Of a stretch of DNA of 64,000 nt, positions 1-11,812 are shown in pieces. Position numbers and translations under genes: made by a program. Source of the stretch: Holothuria scabra (taxonomy: Eukaryota; Echinodermata; Holothuroidea; Aspidochirotida; Holothuriidae); assembly GCA_037179385.1 (NCBI GenBank), contig CM074188.1:28685594-28749593 (forward strand). Direction: 5' to 3'. The notes beneath the pieces are model-generated. The model had not been told where the DNA came from and made no database searches. It worked only from the letters and a program-made list of their open reading frames with translations. Positions within the stretch are counted from its first letter, which is position 1; every line of letters begins with the position of its first letter.

Positions 1-313
1 CATCCAGACGCAATCTCAGTTCATTGCTTTAGGATGAGTACACAAGTCCCTAAAGTGTAATCAAAGCACTTCCAGTACAGAAACGATATGTAATATGAGC
101 TTCGGCACTCTGCATTTCTTAACATGCTTTGAATTAAAGATCTCGACCAACTGAAAATTTCTGGGGACTACTACAGAAATTGTTGTTTGGGGTTTATATT
201 GGAGAAATTTCAGAAATTAATGACAGATAATGTGTGTATTGGTACGGTGAAATTGAAGAAAATCTGAGAGGAACAGGCCTTTACAAGCATTCGCAACCAA
301 TAAAAATATTCCC

Positions 314-527
314 GAGTTTAGCCCATCAAAGTGATACTGTAAAGTGTATGCGTCTAACAAAATATCATTAAAAACAGCCCCTTCTTTCCTGTATTGAAGT
401 TTGTACTGAGTAGCAGGGCCGACACCCAAATCGGTTGTTTCGTTCCATGCAGGCCAAGACACCGTCAGACTAGTTTCAGTAATATTCGAGAACTCTAGTG
501 GTTCCGACTGAGTGAAAGTAGGTGGCG
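314..527 (-). pseudogene. Truncated FN3 exon, unit A1
   Basis: The first two thirds of a fibronectin type III exon. The acceptor reads TCATCAG then CGCCACC, and the SW-PAWNETTDLG...QYKLQY core is present. After GLNSG the homology to unit B stops at a TTCCC, and intron sequence follows directly. The final FN3 strands and the GTATTT donor are gone. The reading frame stays open into intron-derived sequence to 217, which is probably meaningless. The deletion is 288 bp relative to B1 and is flanked there by TTCCC on both sides. Confidence 0.85.
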
Positions 528-815
528 CTGATGATTTTGTTCGAGTGAAATAAAATAAGCAAAACGTTATGAATCAAATTTATATGTAGGGCTTATGATA
601 CAAAGGGAGATTTACTTTGGTTGCGATACATATAATTATATTGATAAAAACATGCGGCTGACCGTTGCTACCTTTAAAATTACTTATTTCGGGTAGGGCT
701 TGCAGAATATAAACTAATGGACAAAGGAAAGGTCCATAGACCATTGAGTGTACTGCACATTTTTGTCTATGGAACTATTGAAACTATAAGGAGCCTCCGT
801 AAAAAAAAAAATTAC

Positions 816-1088
816 CTGAGAAACATGGTGCAGTGGTACCAAGGCAAGGAAGACTTTTATCCACAGGACAGTTATTCTGTGACTGAGGACTTTGTCCTAG
901 ACAATTTCTTTTCCCTATCCATATCTGGCCACTACCATATCCAAACGGTAATTTGCGGTAACAGTTAAAAGCAAACGGTGTGACAAAGATAAATGACCGA
1001 CTGATGTCACTGACACCTGTACCATAATTACCAGCTAATACCAATCGTCTACCACCTGTAATGCGACCACGAGGTGTACCTTTTGCGC
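816..1088 (-). CDS. Cysteine-rich ectodomain exon, unit A1
   Basis: An open 273-bp (91-codon) exon. The donor is TCTCAG then GTAATT. I place the acceptor after ATATTAG because that gives phase 1 on both sides, the same as the FN3 exon, but its polypyrimidine tract is poor. The peptide has a hydrophobic FIFVTPFAF stretch, then five cysteines in its C-terminal half (NCYRK, RNCLG, NNCPVD, PCLG, APCFSG). I do not recognise the domain; a small disulfide-rich extracellular module is likely. It lacks the N-terminal cysteine seen in the 30.7-kb copy. Confidence 0.6.
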
Positions 1089-1659
1089 CTAATATCTGCA
1101 CCTAATTAGATAACCTACTTACTTGAGTCCTCTCACAACTATCTAAAATTCATCCTCATCCAAACAAAATCTCAGTTCATTGCTTCAGGGTGAGTACACA
1201 AGACCCTTAAGTGTAATCAAAGCCCTCCCAGTACAGTTACGCTATGTAATATGAGCTTCGGCACTCTGCATTTCCTAACGTGCTGTCAATTAAAGATCTG
1301 CGCCAATTGTAAATTTCTGGGTGATACTACAAAAATTGTTGTTTGGGGTTTATATTGGAGAAATTTCAGAATTAAATGATAGAAAATGTGTGTATTGGTA
1401 CGGTGAAACTGAAGAAAATTTCAGAGGAACAGGCCTTTACAAGCATTCGCAACCAATAAAAATATTCCCTTTCGTAAGCGTGTATGGTTGCTTCCTTCAA
1501 AATCAGATTGACTACAGCCAAATCTGCCACGTGAAAGTGTTATTCTGAGCTTTGCACATTCAGTTGGTATGTACTGAAAATCAGCCCTCGAAGTGCTGAA
1601 ATTAGCACCATATCGTCAATTAACCTAAAACGAAATGTAAGATGTGGAATTTAAAATAC

Positions 1660-1971
1660 CTCCATAGAGAGTTGTTTCCTTCTGTACGTTGGTGGGTTGG
1701 CTTTCAATGTATGGTAGATCCCTGATCAAAGTGATGCGGAATTCGTAGGTAGTTCCCAAGTTAAGCCCATCAAAATGATACTGTAGAGTGTATGCGTCTA
1801 ACAAAATGTCATTAAATACAGCCCCTTCTTCCCTGTATTGAAGTTTGTACTGAGTAACAGGGCCGACACCCAAATCGGTTGTTTCGTTCCATGCAGGCCA
1901 AGACACCGTCAGACTAGTTTCAGTAATATTCGAGAACTCTAGTGGTTCCGACTGAGTGAAGGTAGGTGGCG
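1660..1971 (-). CDS. Fibronectin type III domain exon, unit B1
   Basis: An intact 312-bp (104-codon) phase 1-1 exon, between an acceptor ending ATCAG and a donor GGAG then GTATTT. The encoded domain runs from APPTFTQSEPLEFS through the core tryptophan (SWPAW), the C-strand QYKLQYRE and the late-strand tyrosine TYEFRI, which fits FN3 topology. FN3 domains are extracellular interaction modules of receptors and adhesion proteins. Phase 1-1 borders are typical of shuffled domains. The host gene, its transmembrane segment and any catalytic domain are not in the window. Confidence 0.82.
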
Positions 1972-2262
1972 CTGATGATTTTGTTCGAGTGAGATAAAAT
2001 AAGCAAAACGTTATGAATCAAGTTTATATGTAGGGCTTATGATACAAAGGGAGATTTACTTTGGTTGCGATACATATAATTATATTGATAAAAAGAATGC
2101 GGCTGACTTTTACTACCTGTAAGGTTACTCATTTCGAGAGGGGGTTACAGAATATAAATTCATGGACAAAGGATAGGACCATAAACCATTGAGTGCACTG
2201 TACGTTTGTCTATGGAATTACTGTAGTGAAACTATAAGGAGCCACCGTAAAACATACATTAC

Positions 2263-2539
2263 CTGAGAAACATGGTGCAGTGGTACCAAGACAAGGACCA
2301 TTTTCATCCACAGGACAGTTGTTCTGTGACTGAGGACTTTGTCCTAGACAATTTCTTTTTCCTATCCATATCTGGCCTCTACCATATCCAAACGGTAATT
2401 TGCGGTAACAGTTAAAAGCAAACAGTGTGACAAAGATAAACGACCAACTTATGTCACTGACACCTGCGCCACAGCTACCAGCTAATACCAATCGTCTACG
2501 TACCAAATGTAATGCGACCACGTGGTGTGCCTTTTGCGC
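2263..2539 (-). pseudogene. Frameshifted cysteine-rich exon, unit B1
   Basis: Homologous to the exon at 816-1088 but 277 bp long. A net 4-bp gain near the start (TTTGGTACGTAG instead of an in-frame glycine/arginine stretch) creates a TAG in the original frame. The rest, including the five-cysteine C-terminal part and the TCTCAG/GTAATG donor, stays open. It could be rescued only by a different acceptor or start. Confidence 0.75.
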
Positions 2540-2921
2540 CTAATATCTGCACCTGATTAGATAACCTACCTACTTAAGCCCCTCTCACAACTATCTAAAA
2601 TTCATCCTCATCCAGACGCAATCTCAGTTCATTGCTTTAGGATGAGTACACAAGTCCCTAAAGTGTAATCAAAGCACTTCCAGTACAGAAACGATATGTA
2701 ATATGAGCTTCGGCACTCTGCATTTCTTAACATGCTTTGAATTAAAGATCTCGACCAACTGAAAATTTCTGGGGACTACTACAGAAATTGTTGTTTGGGG
2801 TTTATATTGGAGAAATTTCAGAAATTAATGACAGATAATGTGTGTATTGGTACGGTGAAATTGAAGAAAATCTGAGAGGAACAGGCCTTTACAAGCATTC
2901 GCAACCAATAAAAATATTCCC

Positions 2922-3135
2922 GAGTTTAGCCCATCAAAGTGATACTGTAAAGTGTATGCGTCTAACAAAATATCATTAAAAACAGCCCCTTCTTTCCTGT
3001 ATTGAAGTTTGTACTGAGTAGCAGGGCCGACACCCAAATCGGTTGTTTCGTTCCATGCAGGCCAAGACACCGTCAGACTAGTTTCAGTAATATTCGAGAA
3101 CTCTAGTGGTTCCGACTGAGTGAAAGTAGGTGGCG
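2922..3135 (-). pseudogene. Truncated FN3 exon, unit A2
   Basis: A copy of the truncated exon at 314-527, shifted by 2608 bp, with the same deletion junction and the same predicted peptide. The deletion therefore came before the 2.6-kb duplication. Confidence 0.85.
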
Positions 3136-3423
3136 CTGATGATTTTGTTCGAGTGAAATAAAATAAGCAAAACGTTATGAATCAAATTTATATGTAGGGC
3201 TTATGATACAAAGGGAGATTTACTTTGGTTGCGATACATATAATTATATTGATAAAAACATGCGGCTGACCGTTGCTACCTTTAAAATTACTTATTTCGG
3301 GTAGGGCTTGCAGAATATAAACTAATGGACAAAGGAAAGGTCCATAGACCATTGAGTGTACTGCACATTTTTGTCTATGGAACTATTGAAACTATAAGGA
3401 GCCTCCGTAAAAAAAAAAATTAC

Positions 3424-3696
3424 CTGAGAAACATGGTGCAGTGGTACCAAGGCAAGGAAGACTTTTATCCACAGGACAGTTATTCTGTGACTGAGGACTT
3501 TGTCCTAGACAATTTCTTTTCCCTATCCATATCTGGCCACTACCATATCCAAACGGTAATTTGCGGTAACAGTTAAAAGCAAACGGTGTGACAAAGATAA
3601 ATGACCGACTGATGTCACTGACACCTGTACCATAATTACCAGCTAATACCAATCGTCTACCACCTGTAATGCGACCACGAGGTGTACCTTTTGCGC
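3424..3696 (-). CDS. Cysteine-rich ectodomain exon, unit A2
   Basis: Identical in predicted peptide to the A1 exon at 816-1088. It is open, 273 bp long, and has the same donor and proposed acceptor. No coding difference has accumulated between A1 and A2. Confidence 0.6.
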
Positions 3697-4266
3697 CTAA
3701 TATCTGCACCTAATTAGATAACCTACTTACTTCAGTCCTCTCACAACTATCTAAAATTCATCCTCATCCAAACAAAATCTCAGTTCATTGCTTCAGGGTG
3801 AGTACACAAGACGTTTAAGTGTAATCAAAGCCCTCCCAGTACAGTTACGCTATGTAATATGAGCTTCGGCACTCTGCATTTCCTAACGTGCTGTCAATCA
3901 AAGATCTTCGCCAATTGTAAATTTCTGGGTGATACTACAAAAATTGTTGTTTGGGGTTTATATTGGAGAAATTTCAGAATTAAATGATAGAAAATGTGTG
4001 TATTGGTACGGTGAAACTGAAGAAATTTGAGAGGAACAGGCCTTTACAAGCATTCGCAACCAATACGAATATTCCCTTTCGTAAGCGTGTATGGTTGCTT
4101 CCTTCAAAATCAGTTTGACTACAGCCAAATCTGCCACGTGAAAGTGTTATTCTGAGCTTTGCACATTCAGTTGGTATGTACTGAAAATCAGCACTCGAAG
4201 TGCTGAAATTAGCACCATATCGTCAATTAACCTAAAACGAAATGTAAGATGTGGAATTTAAAATAC

Positions 4267-4578
4267 CTCCATAGAGAGTTGTTTCCTTCTGTACGTTGGT
4301 GGGTTGGCTTTCAATGTATGGTAGATCCCTGATCAAAGTGATGCGGAATTCGTAGGTAGTTCCCAAGTTAAGCCCATCAAAATGATACTGTAGAGTGTAT
4401 GCGTCTAACAAAATGTCATTAAATACAGCCCCTTCTTCCCTGTATTGAAGTTTGTACTGAGTAACAGGGCCGACACCCAAATCGGTTGTTTCGTTCCATG
4501 CAGGCCAAGACACCGTCAGACTAGTTTCAGTAATATTCGAGAACTCTAGTGGTTCCGACTGAGTGAAAGTAGGTGGCG
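4267..4578 (-). CDS. Fibronectin type III domain exon, unit B2
   Basis: An intact 312-bp FN3 exon with the same predicted peptide as the B1 exon (1660-1971) and the same splice borders. Confidence 0.82.
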
Positions 4579-4868
4579 CTGATGATTTTGTTCGAGTGAG
4601 ATAAAATAAGCAAAACGTTATGAATCAAGTTTATATGTAGGGCTTATGATACAAAGGGAGATTTACTTTGGTTGCGATACATATAATTGTATTGATAAAA
4701 AAATGCGGCTGACTTTTACTACCTGTAAGATTACTCATTTCGAGAGGGGGTTACAGAATATAAATTCATGGACAAAGGATAGGACCATAAACCATTGAGT
4801 GCACTGTACGTTTGTCTATCTAATTACTGTAGTAAAACTATAAGGAGCCACCGTAAAACAAACATTAC

Positions 4869-5145
4869 CTGAGAAACATGGTGCAGTGGTACCAAGACAA
4901 GGACCATTTTCATCCACAGGACAGTTGTTCTGTGACTGAGGACTTTGTTCTAGACAATTTCTTTTTCCTATCCATATCTGGCCTCTACCATATCCAAACG
5001 GTAATTTGCGGTAACAGTTAAAAGCAAACCGTGTGACAAAGATAAACGACCAACTTATGTCACTGACACCTGCGCCATAACTACCAGCTAATACCAATCG
5101 TCTACGTACCAAATGTAATGCGACCACGTGGTGTGCCTTTTGCGC
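4869..5145 (-). pseudogene. Frameshifted cysteine-rich exon, unit B2
   Basis: 277 bp long, with the same 4-bp frame-breaking difference near its start as the B1 copy at 2263-2539. The cysteine-rich C-terminal half remains open up to the donor. Confidence 0.75.
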
Positions 5146-5527
5146 CTAATATCTGCACCTGATTAGATAACCTACTTACTTAAGCCCCTCTCACAACTAT
5201 CTAAAATTCATCCTCATCCAGACACAATCTCAGTTCATTGCTTTAGGATGAGTACACAAGTCCCTAAAGTGTAATCAAAGCACTTCCAGTACATAAACGA
5301 TATGTAATATGAGCTTCGGCACTCTGCATTTCTTAACATGCTTTCAATTAAAGATCTCGACCAACTGAAAATTTCTGGGGACTACTACAGAAATTGTTGT
5401 TTGGGGTTTATATTGGAGAAATTTCAGAAATTAATGACAGAAAATGTGTGTATTGGTACGGTGAAATTGAAGAAAATTTGAGAGGAACAGGCCTTTACAA
5501 GCATTAACAACCGATTAAAATATTCCC

Positions 5528-5741
5528 GAGTTTAGCCCTTCAAAGTGATACTGTAAAGTGTATGCGTCTAACAAAATATCATTAAAAACAGCCCCTTCTT
5601 TCCTGTATTGAAGTTTGTACTGACTAACAGGGCCGACACCCAAATCGGTTGTTTCGTTCCAGGCAGGCCAAGACACCGTCAGACTAGTTTCAGTAATATT
5701 TGAGAACTCTAGTGGTTCCGACTGAGTGAAAGTTGGTGGCG
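5528..5741 (-). pseudogene. Truncated FN3 exon, unit A3
   Basis: Third copy of the truncated FN3 exon, ending at the same CCC-GAGTTT junction. It is more diverged than A1/A2 (for example TGACTAACAGG). This unit is the array edge of segmental copy 1. Confidence 0.82.
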
Positions 5742-6033
5742 CTGATGATTTTGTTCGAGTGAAATAAAATAAGCGAAAAGTTATGAAGCAAATTTATATG
5801 TAGGGCTTATGATACAAAGGGAGATTGACTTTGGTTGCGATACATATAATTATATTGATAAAAAAAAAAAAAATGCGGCTGACTTTTACTACCTGCAAGA
5901 TTACTCATTTCGAGTTGGGCTTACAGAATATAAATTCATGGACAAAGGATAGGTCCATAAACCATTGAGTGCACTGTACGTTTGTCTATGGAACTAGTGA
6001 AACTATAAGGAGCCTCCGTAAAACAAACATTAC

Positions 6034-6297
6034 CTGAGAAACATGGTGCAGTGGTACTAAGACAAGGAGGACTTTCATCCACAGGACAGTTGTTCTGTGA
6101 CTGAGAACCTTGTCCTAGACAATTTTTTTTGCCTGTCCATATCTGGCCTCTACCATATCCAAACGTTAATTTGCGGTAAGAGTTAAAAGCAAACGGTGTG
6201 ACAAAGATAAATGGCCGACTGATGTTACCGACACCTGCGCCATCATTACCAGCCAATACCAATCGTCCTCCAAAGGTTATGCGACCACGAGCGCATC
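6034..6297 (-). CDS. Cysteine-rich ectodomain exon, unit A3
   Basis: An open 264-bp (88-codon) phase 1-1 exon. The acceptor is the better TACTTTGCAG, followed by a codon pair encoding an N-terminal cysteine, then RITFGGRLVLAGNDGAG. It keeps the TCAG/GTAATG donor. It matches the copy at 30664-30927 in length and acceptor, so this is probably the ancestral exon form. The FN3 exon downstream of it (5528-5741) is truncated. Confidence 0.7.
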
Positions 6298-6877
6298 CTG
6301 CAAAGTACGGAGAAAGTAGGTGTATATGTTAGTCACGTGCATGAGATAAAGAGTGTTTCCATTGACGTCACAAGTCCTCCCCTTTCTCTGGCTACCGGAT
6401 AAAAACCGAAGGATAGTATTTAAAGAGGTTATGTACTGCCTTTCCTGCGTTGCGCGTCTCTCTCTTTTGCCATCCAGGCGTCCATTGTACGACAACTGTT
6501 ACTAACTGGCTAAGGTGTTGTCGTGCGCAAGCGTATCGGTAACACATCTACTTCTCATGATCATTTTCATCCAGTATGTCAAATTGAAACGCGCTGACGT
6601 CACTTGCATGACCATTTAGCTAACTGAGCACTAGAAGCAGTTGACCTGATGACTATTGATATTTTACCCGGCAGTAGGCGTGGTAACCCAATTGTGACCT
6701 TACTTGAAACACAACTTCAATTAAACTTTTATCAAAACCCTTGCTAAACTCCACAAACTACAGCTCACAGACATCAAGCGACGACATTTGTAGGTTAGCC
6801 TGCGTAGCGCCTCTGTGGCTGCAGCTCCGTTAGTTGTTTTTTTTTTTTCGTAGCGATGAGCTGAGCGAAAAGACTTT
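6298..6877. other. Intronic or upstream flank shared with 30928-31512
   Basis: Non-coding. It runs parallel to 30928-31512 with substitutions and small indels, including the shared CACGTGCATGAGATA and CATCAAGCGACGACATTTG stretches. It ends in GACTTT, where the 16.75-kb element begins. I see no gene. Confidence 0.85.
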
Positions 6878-6923
6878 AGCTGAGGTCACACTACAGCGAT
6901 ACCGATACCGATTTCCGGACCGG
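6878..6923 (+). repeat. Left terminal inverted repeat of the 16.75-kb element
   Basis: A 46-bp end beginning AGCTGAGGTCACAC and continuing through two CCGATACC-type words to TTTCCGGACCGG. It matches the reverse complement of 23586-23631 with about three differences. Confidence 0.9.
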
Positions 6924-9900
6924 TTTTTGGACAAAAAATCGCCCGGTATTCATTTTGTATAATAGCGGTCACACTGGAACTATATCCAGAACGATTTGTT
7001 CACCGGTGAAAAAAATCCGTTCCGATTGTTTATTTTAATCGCTCAGCAAAGCGAATATTTTGGGGAAACTGGCCGATTTTTTTAGTTTCGTCCAATCATT
7101 GTCGGTGTTTGTAGTGACGATACGTATCATTTCAGCCCTAGCGACGATCAGCTGTTCACTCGACCAAAATGAAGGCCTCATCGGTGAATGCAAACAGAAC
7201 GTTATGACAAATTTCAGTTTACAAATGACACTGAGAAAACCTGTACATGAACAAAGAAGTTTTGATGATTCATGTAGACTGAAAATGTCGATGCGAATGG
7301 TGAGTTTGTGCTTGTTTCTTGATCAAAATGGTGCACACGGGTATTCTCTTATGCGCAGAGTGGGCTATGTGAACGTAATTACTGTACACAGTAATTGCGC
7401 AGTTTTGTACGACGGTATTTAGGCTAGGCTAGCCTATGGTAAACGTAGTGAGCTGGTGTAACCTAGGCTAGGCCTCGTTATGCCATGGTTATGCCTACAT
7501 TTGGCTAAACAAGGGACTGCGGTCACCGTGACATTATCCACAACTTCACTAACATGTAGGTTGGACAAGGTCAATAGGGGACTAACTACGGAATATTAGC
7601 CTTTAAGGAGATCTGTCATGGCTACCACAGTTTTTAGGGAAAAACTGTGGTTCCCAATTATAGTAACCGACCACTGGTTTATTACCCCAATTAGCTGCTT
7701 CAATGAGCAGCAGATTTGATTACCATTCTGGTTCAATAGAAGTCCAACAACTTTGGGGTTCAAATAACAACTTAAAACAAATCCTGAAATTAGTGCTGGC
7801 AAAAAGGGAATCACATTACTTAAAGTGCATTGGATGGCCACATCCCCTTTCAGCTTATTCTGAGATAAACTGCTATCAAATGTCAACCTTCATGGTCATT
7901 TTCAAGTGCTTAAATGAGCGTGTAATTAGTACTGAGAACAGTTCCTGACGAGATTGTGCTAAGGGCATTTTATCTGAAATCGGAACTTACTTACGCCTTG
8001 TTGGGACTAGAAAAAGTTTAGTATCAACAGCTGTAAGGCCTAGTAGGCCTAGCCTAGGCCTAGTAAGACTGACTGGAGGTGGTCGAGCAGTACTAGCCTA
8101 ACTTAACAGTGGCCTATAGTGAATACATCTTGAGTCGGTCACTGCATACACTAGCACGTACACGATGTAGGCCTTAACACTAGTTTTAATTGACCAATGA
8201 TACTAAATTAGGCAGTCAAATTGCAACTGCTCGAAAAGAGCTTCCTTCACTTACATTTTATGCATGACGTTTGGTGACGTCATAAGGATTTGAATACTAA
8301 TTAGCAAAAAGTCGTGACTTTTAAAGTCAATTATCTCAGAAACTGGGAACCAAAAAATCGTCAAAACCGTGAAAATCAATGAATAAGATGTAAAAAATAC
8401 TTTCGGTGCCTGGTTCTGTGTGAACTTACGGGTAAAAGTGAGGATTTTAGTCCATTTTATGAAACGTCTAAAATGGTTTTCAAATGCTCTGCAAAATCGT
8501 TCAGCATTTATTCGATGTTGTTTTAAACTACTCAGTTCTTACTTCAATAGAAAGAAAATTTTGTTTTCTATCTAGTGGTACCATTTTTGCACTATAAAAT
8601 ATTCTCAATGAGTCAGGTACTCGGTATATTCCACGACGAGTCGATTGTAGCGCCCAGAGTATATAAACAGTATAGTAGGCCTACTTTCGCGAAATTAACG
8701 TTAATGGTCGTCCTATATCATAACGTTACAACAGCAGCCTAATTCATCCTCACCAGTATTGTTCCCATTTCGGAGAAAATGGTGTGATACTTGCTCCTTC
8801 GACATTTTTGCAACAAATTGTTTGTTTTAATTTAACAAATTGTTTACAAAATGTTTACAAATTAAACTCATCAGTATAGTTGCACTGGTATTGAATGTGA
8901 TATGCCTGTTTACACAGTACAATATGTCACAGTCATCATAGTAACTACACTACTATAAGCTCTGTACATACAGCACTAAAACAGTGGAAATCACCTCACT
9001 TTAAAAAAAAGTTGTGCTGACTAAAAAGCTGGTTTAAAAATCTTTATACTGGGAAACTGTATCAACTTCAATTCAATGTCCATTCTTTGAAAATAAAAAA
9101 ATAATAAATTCTATGCATCATGTAGTACATACACTCATGCAGTCAGCATATATTGAGCAAGAAACTGAATGAGGGACCTTGCTAAAAGGGCCTGCTTAGA
9201 CAGGAAGGACCTTGCAGGAAATATCATCAGTACAATGTTTAACAAGTGCTTTTGATTTTTCTCATTAACTCTGGGTAAAATTGAAAAAAATGCTGAAGGC
9301 AATTAAAGGCAAATACCAATAAGGTTGCAATGGAATGAATATGTCCAGCTGAGGTTTGGCAAATGTGATTTCTTACTTTGAATTCCTTGTGAATTTCTTT
9401 TCACATGAATACTGGTCCTAAAAAAATACATGATGATGGCTCGACTGCTAGGATAACAATTCATCACTATCCTGTCCTCAGTTAGGAGAGGAAGGAATGT
9501 TCCAGTCATTTCTACTACCTAGGCCAGTTTGATATGCCTAGTAGCTCAAACACTGAGTTAGTAATGTAACAATACAGCCTGTTTTTGTGCAGGAAACTAT
9601 ACCTAAATGTTGCCCAATATGATTCTCCTTTATGTGACCTCCTTAATGCTCAAAAATAAATAAAATTATTGTAACAAATCTAGGAATGAATTAACAGTTT
9701 TCACTTCACTGAGTGCCACATTGATGAGAACCCATTTTAAAACAAAGTTGGGTATACTAGAGTGCCAGTGACAAAACTAGCTGCCAGTGAACATATCATG
9801 GATGTCATAATCAATGTCTGTTAATTAGTAATAGGCTTACTGTAATGCAGTTTAGCATCACATTGAGGTGAGCTTTTGGGAATTCAAGTCAGCCAGTGTA

Positions 9901-10888
9901 AGATTGAGTTTGAGGGGTGGGAACTTGTTACTGAATAAAAGTGATAGATATGCTTTTTATATGTTTTTGAATAATGTAAACTTATGAAGGATTAGAAATT
10001 GTATAAATTGCAAAGCTGGCTCTACAGCCTATGCAATACTTTATTGAAATAGATAACTTTGAACTTAATTACAGTACAGTATACCACTATACTGTAGGTC
10101 TGTTATGGAAAATGTTGGAAAGGAGTGAGTTTTTCTGTTTGCGGCACAGAAACTATCAGGTAAGAAAGAATAATAACCCGTGAATATGTCCAGACTGAAG
10201 CTGAGCCCTCTAAATTTAGGGTGTTTAATCCAGGCTGACTTGGTCATGGTTCATACACCCCTGCAGTCCCACTCCCAGGTTTACTTTACAACTAGGCTAA
10301 GTTACATGCAAGCTCCCCACTTTGCACTGAATGTTATTGAATATGCCATGAAAACTGAAGCTTCATACTTTATAGACTGCAAGTCTGCAAACAACACTGG
10401 AATTTTTTTTTAAGATTGTAAATGCAATGGGTACCTGTCCAGCAAATCCCACAGTATAATAGTCATTTTGTTATGGTCGACGTTTTGTGAGCCGTATTGG
10501 AATAGTACTAACAGTAACGTTATAGGATATATAACGTCGTAAGCTGTGTACCAATAGCATATGTATATAGTACATACTACATACATATTGTACGGTAAAT
10601 GCCCCTTCAGGTTTAGCAGTTGTTTACAAAACAATTTATAAATTAAACTACGTAATTTTGGTATCAACAGAAAGCCACTATAATCTTCAAACGTCGATAC
10701 AAAAATATCGTTTTACATCCCGTAATGAGTCAGGTACTCGCAAAGTTTGAGGTCCTAATTTGAGACATAAGAATCGACTGCCTCTTTTGGGGGACGTATT
10801 TTTGCAGTATATGTTTGAAAAAATCTAAAAAATCTTTGATTTCGAAGAGAAGGAAAGGTCAAAATGTCCACTTACCGTGTCGTTGTAT
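6924..10888. other. Interior of the 16.75-kb element, no gene seen
   Basis: AT-rich, with short chance ORFs only; the 7060-7422 frame has no recognisable domain. It holds palindromic AGGCCTAGCCTAGGCCTA words near 8040, and two TGAGTCAGGTACTCG words about 2.1 kb apart (8609 and 10725). Confidence 0.6.
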
Positions 10889-11812
10889 CCATTTATACGC
10901 CTACTTATACATAATTCAACATGTAGGGGGAGACCCCTTGTCAGTCACAGTTCCGCGAAATCTCATTTGTGCAGACTTTCAAGAAGGCGGGAATGCTAGA
11001 GAACTGGTCACGTGACTTCATTAACTGTGCAGCTGCGTGTATACTGTAGGGGCTAGTCTTAAGCCTGGAGGAACTGGTTTTAACGTATGGCCTTGGCCAA
11101 GGCCTACCTAACGAGCCTAGGCCTACTACTACACAAACGTTAAGTTGAGCCTAGACCTACTTTCTTTTCGAGAATGAAGTTCTTTGTAGATGATGAAGTG
11201 CCAGATATATAGTGATTGATCTTGAGTCGGTCAGAACCTTGAGTCGGTCACTACGTACAAAACGTATGGCACGTATACACGGTATACAACACATAATAAT
11301 TGGCCGGCTCATCCCAACACAATAATACAGCAGTTTTTCACATCTTGCTGCCATTTATACGCCTACTTATACATAATTCAACATGTAGGGGGAGACCCCT
11401 TGTCAGTCACAGTTCCGCGAAATCTCATTTGCGCAGACTTTCAAGAAGGCGGGAATGCTAGAGAACTGGTCACGTGACTTCATTAACTGTGCAGCTGCGT
11501 GTATACTGTAGGGGCTAGTCTTAAGCCTGGAGGAACTGGTTTTAACGTATGGCCTTGGCCAAGGCCTACCTAACGAGCCTAGGCCTACTACTACACAAAC
11601 GTTAAGTTGAGCCTAGACCTACTTTCTTCTCGAGAATGAAGTTCGTTGTAGATGATGAACTGCCAGATATATAGTGATTGATCTTGAGTCGGTCAGAACC
11701 TTGAGTCGGTCACTACGTACAAAACGTATGGCACGTATACACGATATACAACACATAATAATTGGCCGGCTCATCCCAACACAATAATACAGCAGTTTTT
11801 CACATCTTGCTG
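10889..11812. repeat. Direct tandem duplication, 462-bp unit
   Basis: The block starting CCATTTATACGCCTACTTAT at 10889 recurs at 11351 and runs to CATCTTGCTGCC with only a handful of differences. Each unit also contains two CTTGAGTCGGTCA words; a related word occurs at 8131. No coding potential is evident. Confidence 0.93.

Larger units (their letters stand above)
1..5214 (-). repeat. Tandem 2.6-kb duplication of a two-module exon array
   Basis: Bases 1-2608 recur at 2609-5214 with only scattered differences. Each 2.6-kb period contains two related sub-units: A (1-1156, 2609-3764) and B (1157-2608, 3765-5214). A third A unit begins at 5215. Each sub-unit carries, in minus-strand order, a cysteine-rich exon and an FN3 exon. 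The A/B difference is much larger than the difference between the two periods, so A and B arose first and the pair was duplicated recently. A collapsed haplotype or an assembly duplication would look the same. Confidence 0.93.

Noticed and set aside
717..968. Plus-strand 83-codon ORF repeated at 3325-3576
   Set aside because: It is the opposite-strand shadow of the cysteine-rich exon and its intron.
6878..6900. AGGTCA in the TIR as a nuclear-receptor half-site
   Set aside because: It lies inside a transposon end shared with a MITE, and there is no gene next to it.
7060..7422. 120-codon plus-strand ORF near the left end of the 16.75-kb element
   Set aside because: No domain, no matching context and no splice support; length is within chance for 64 kb of six frames.
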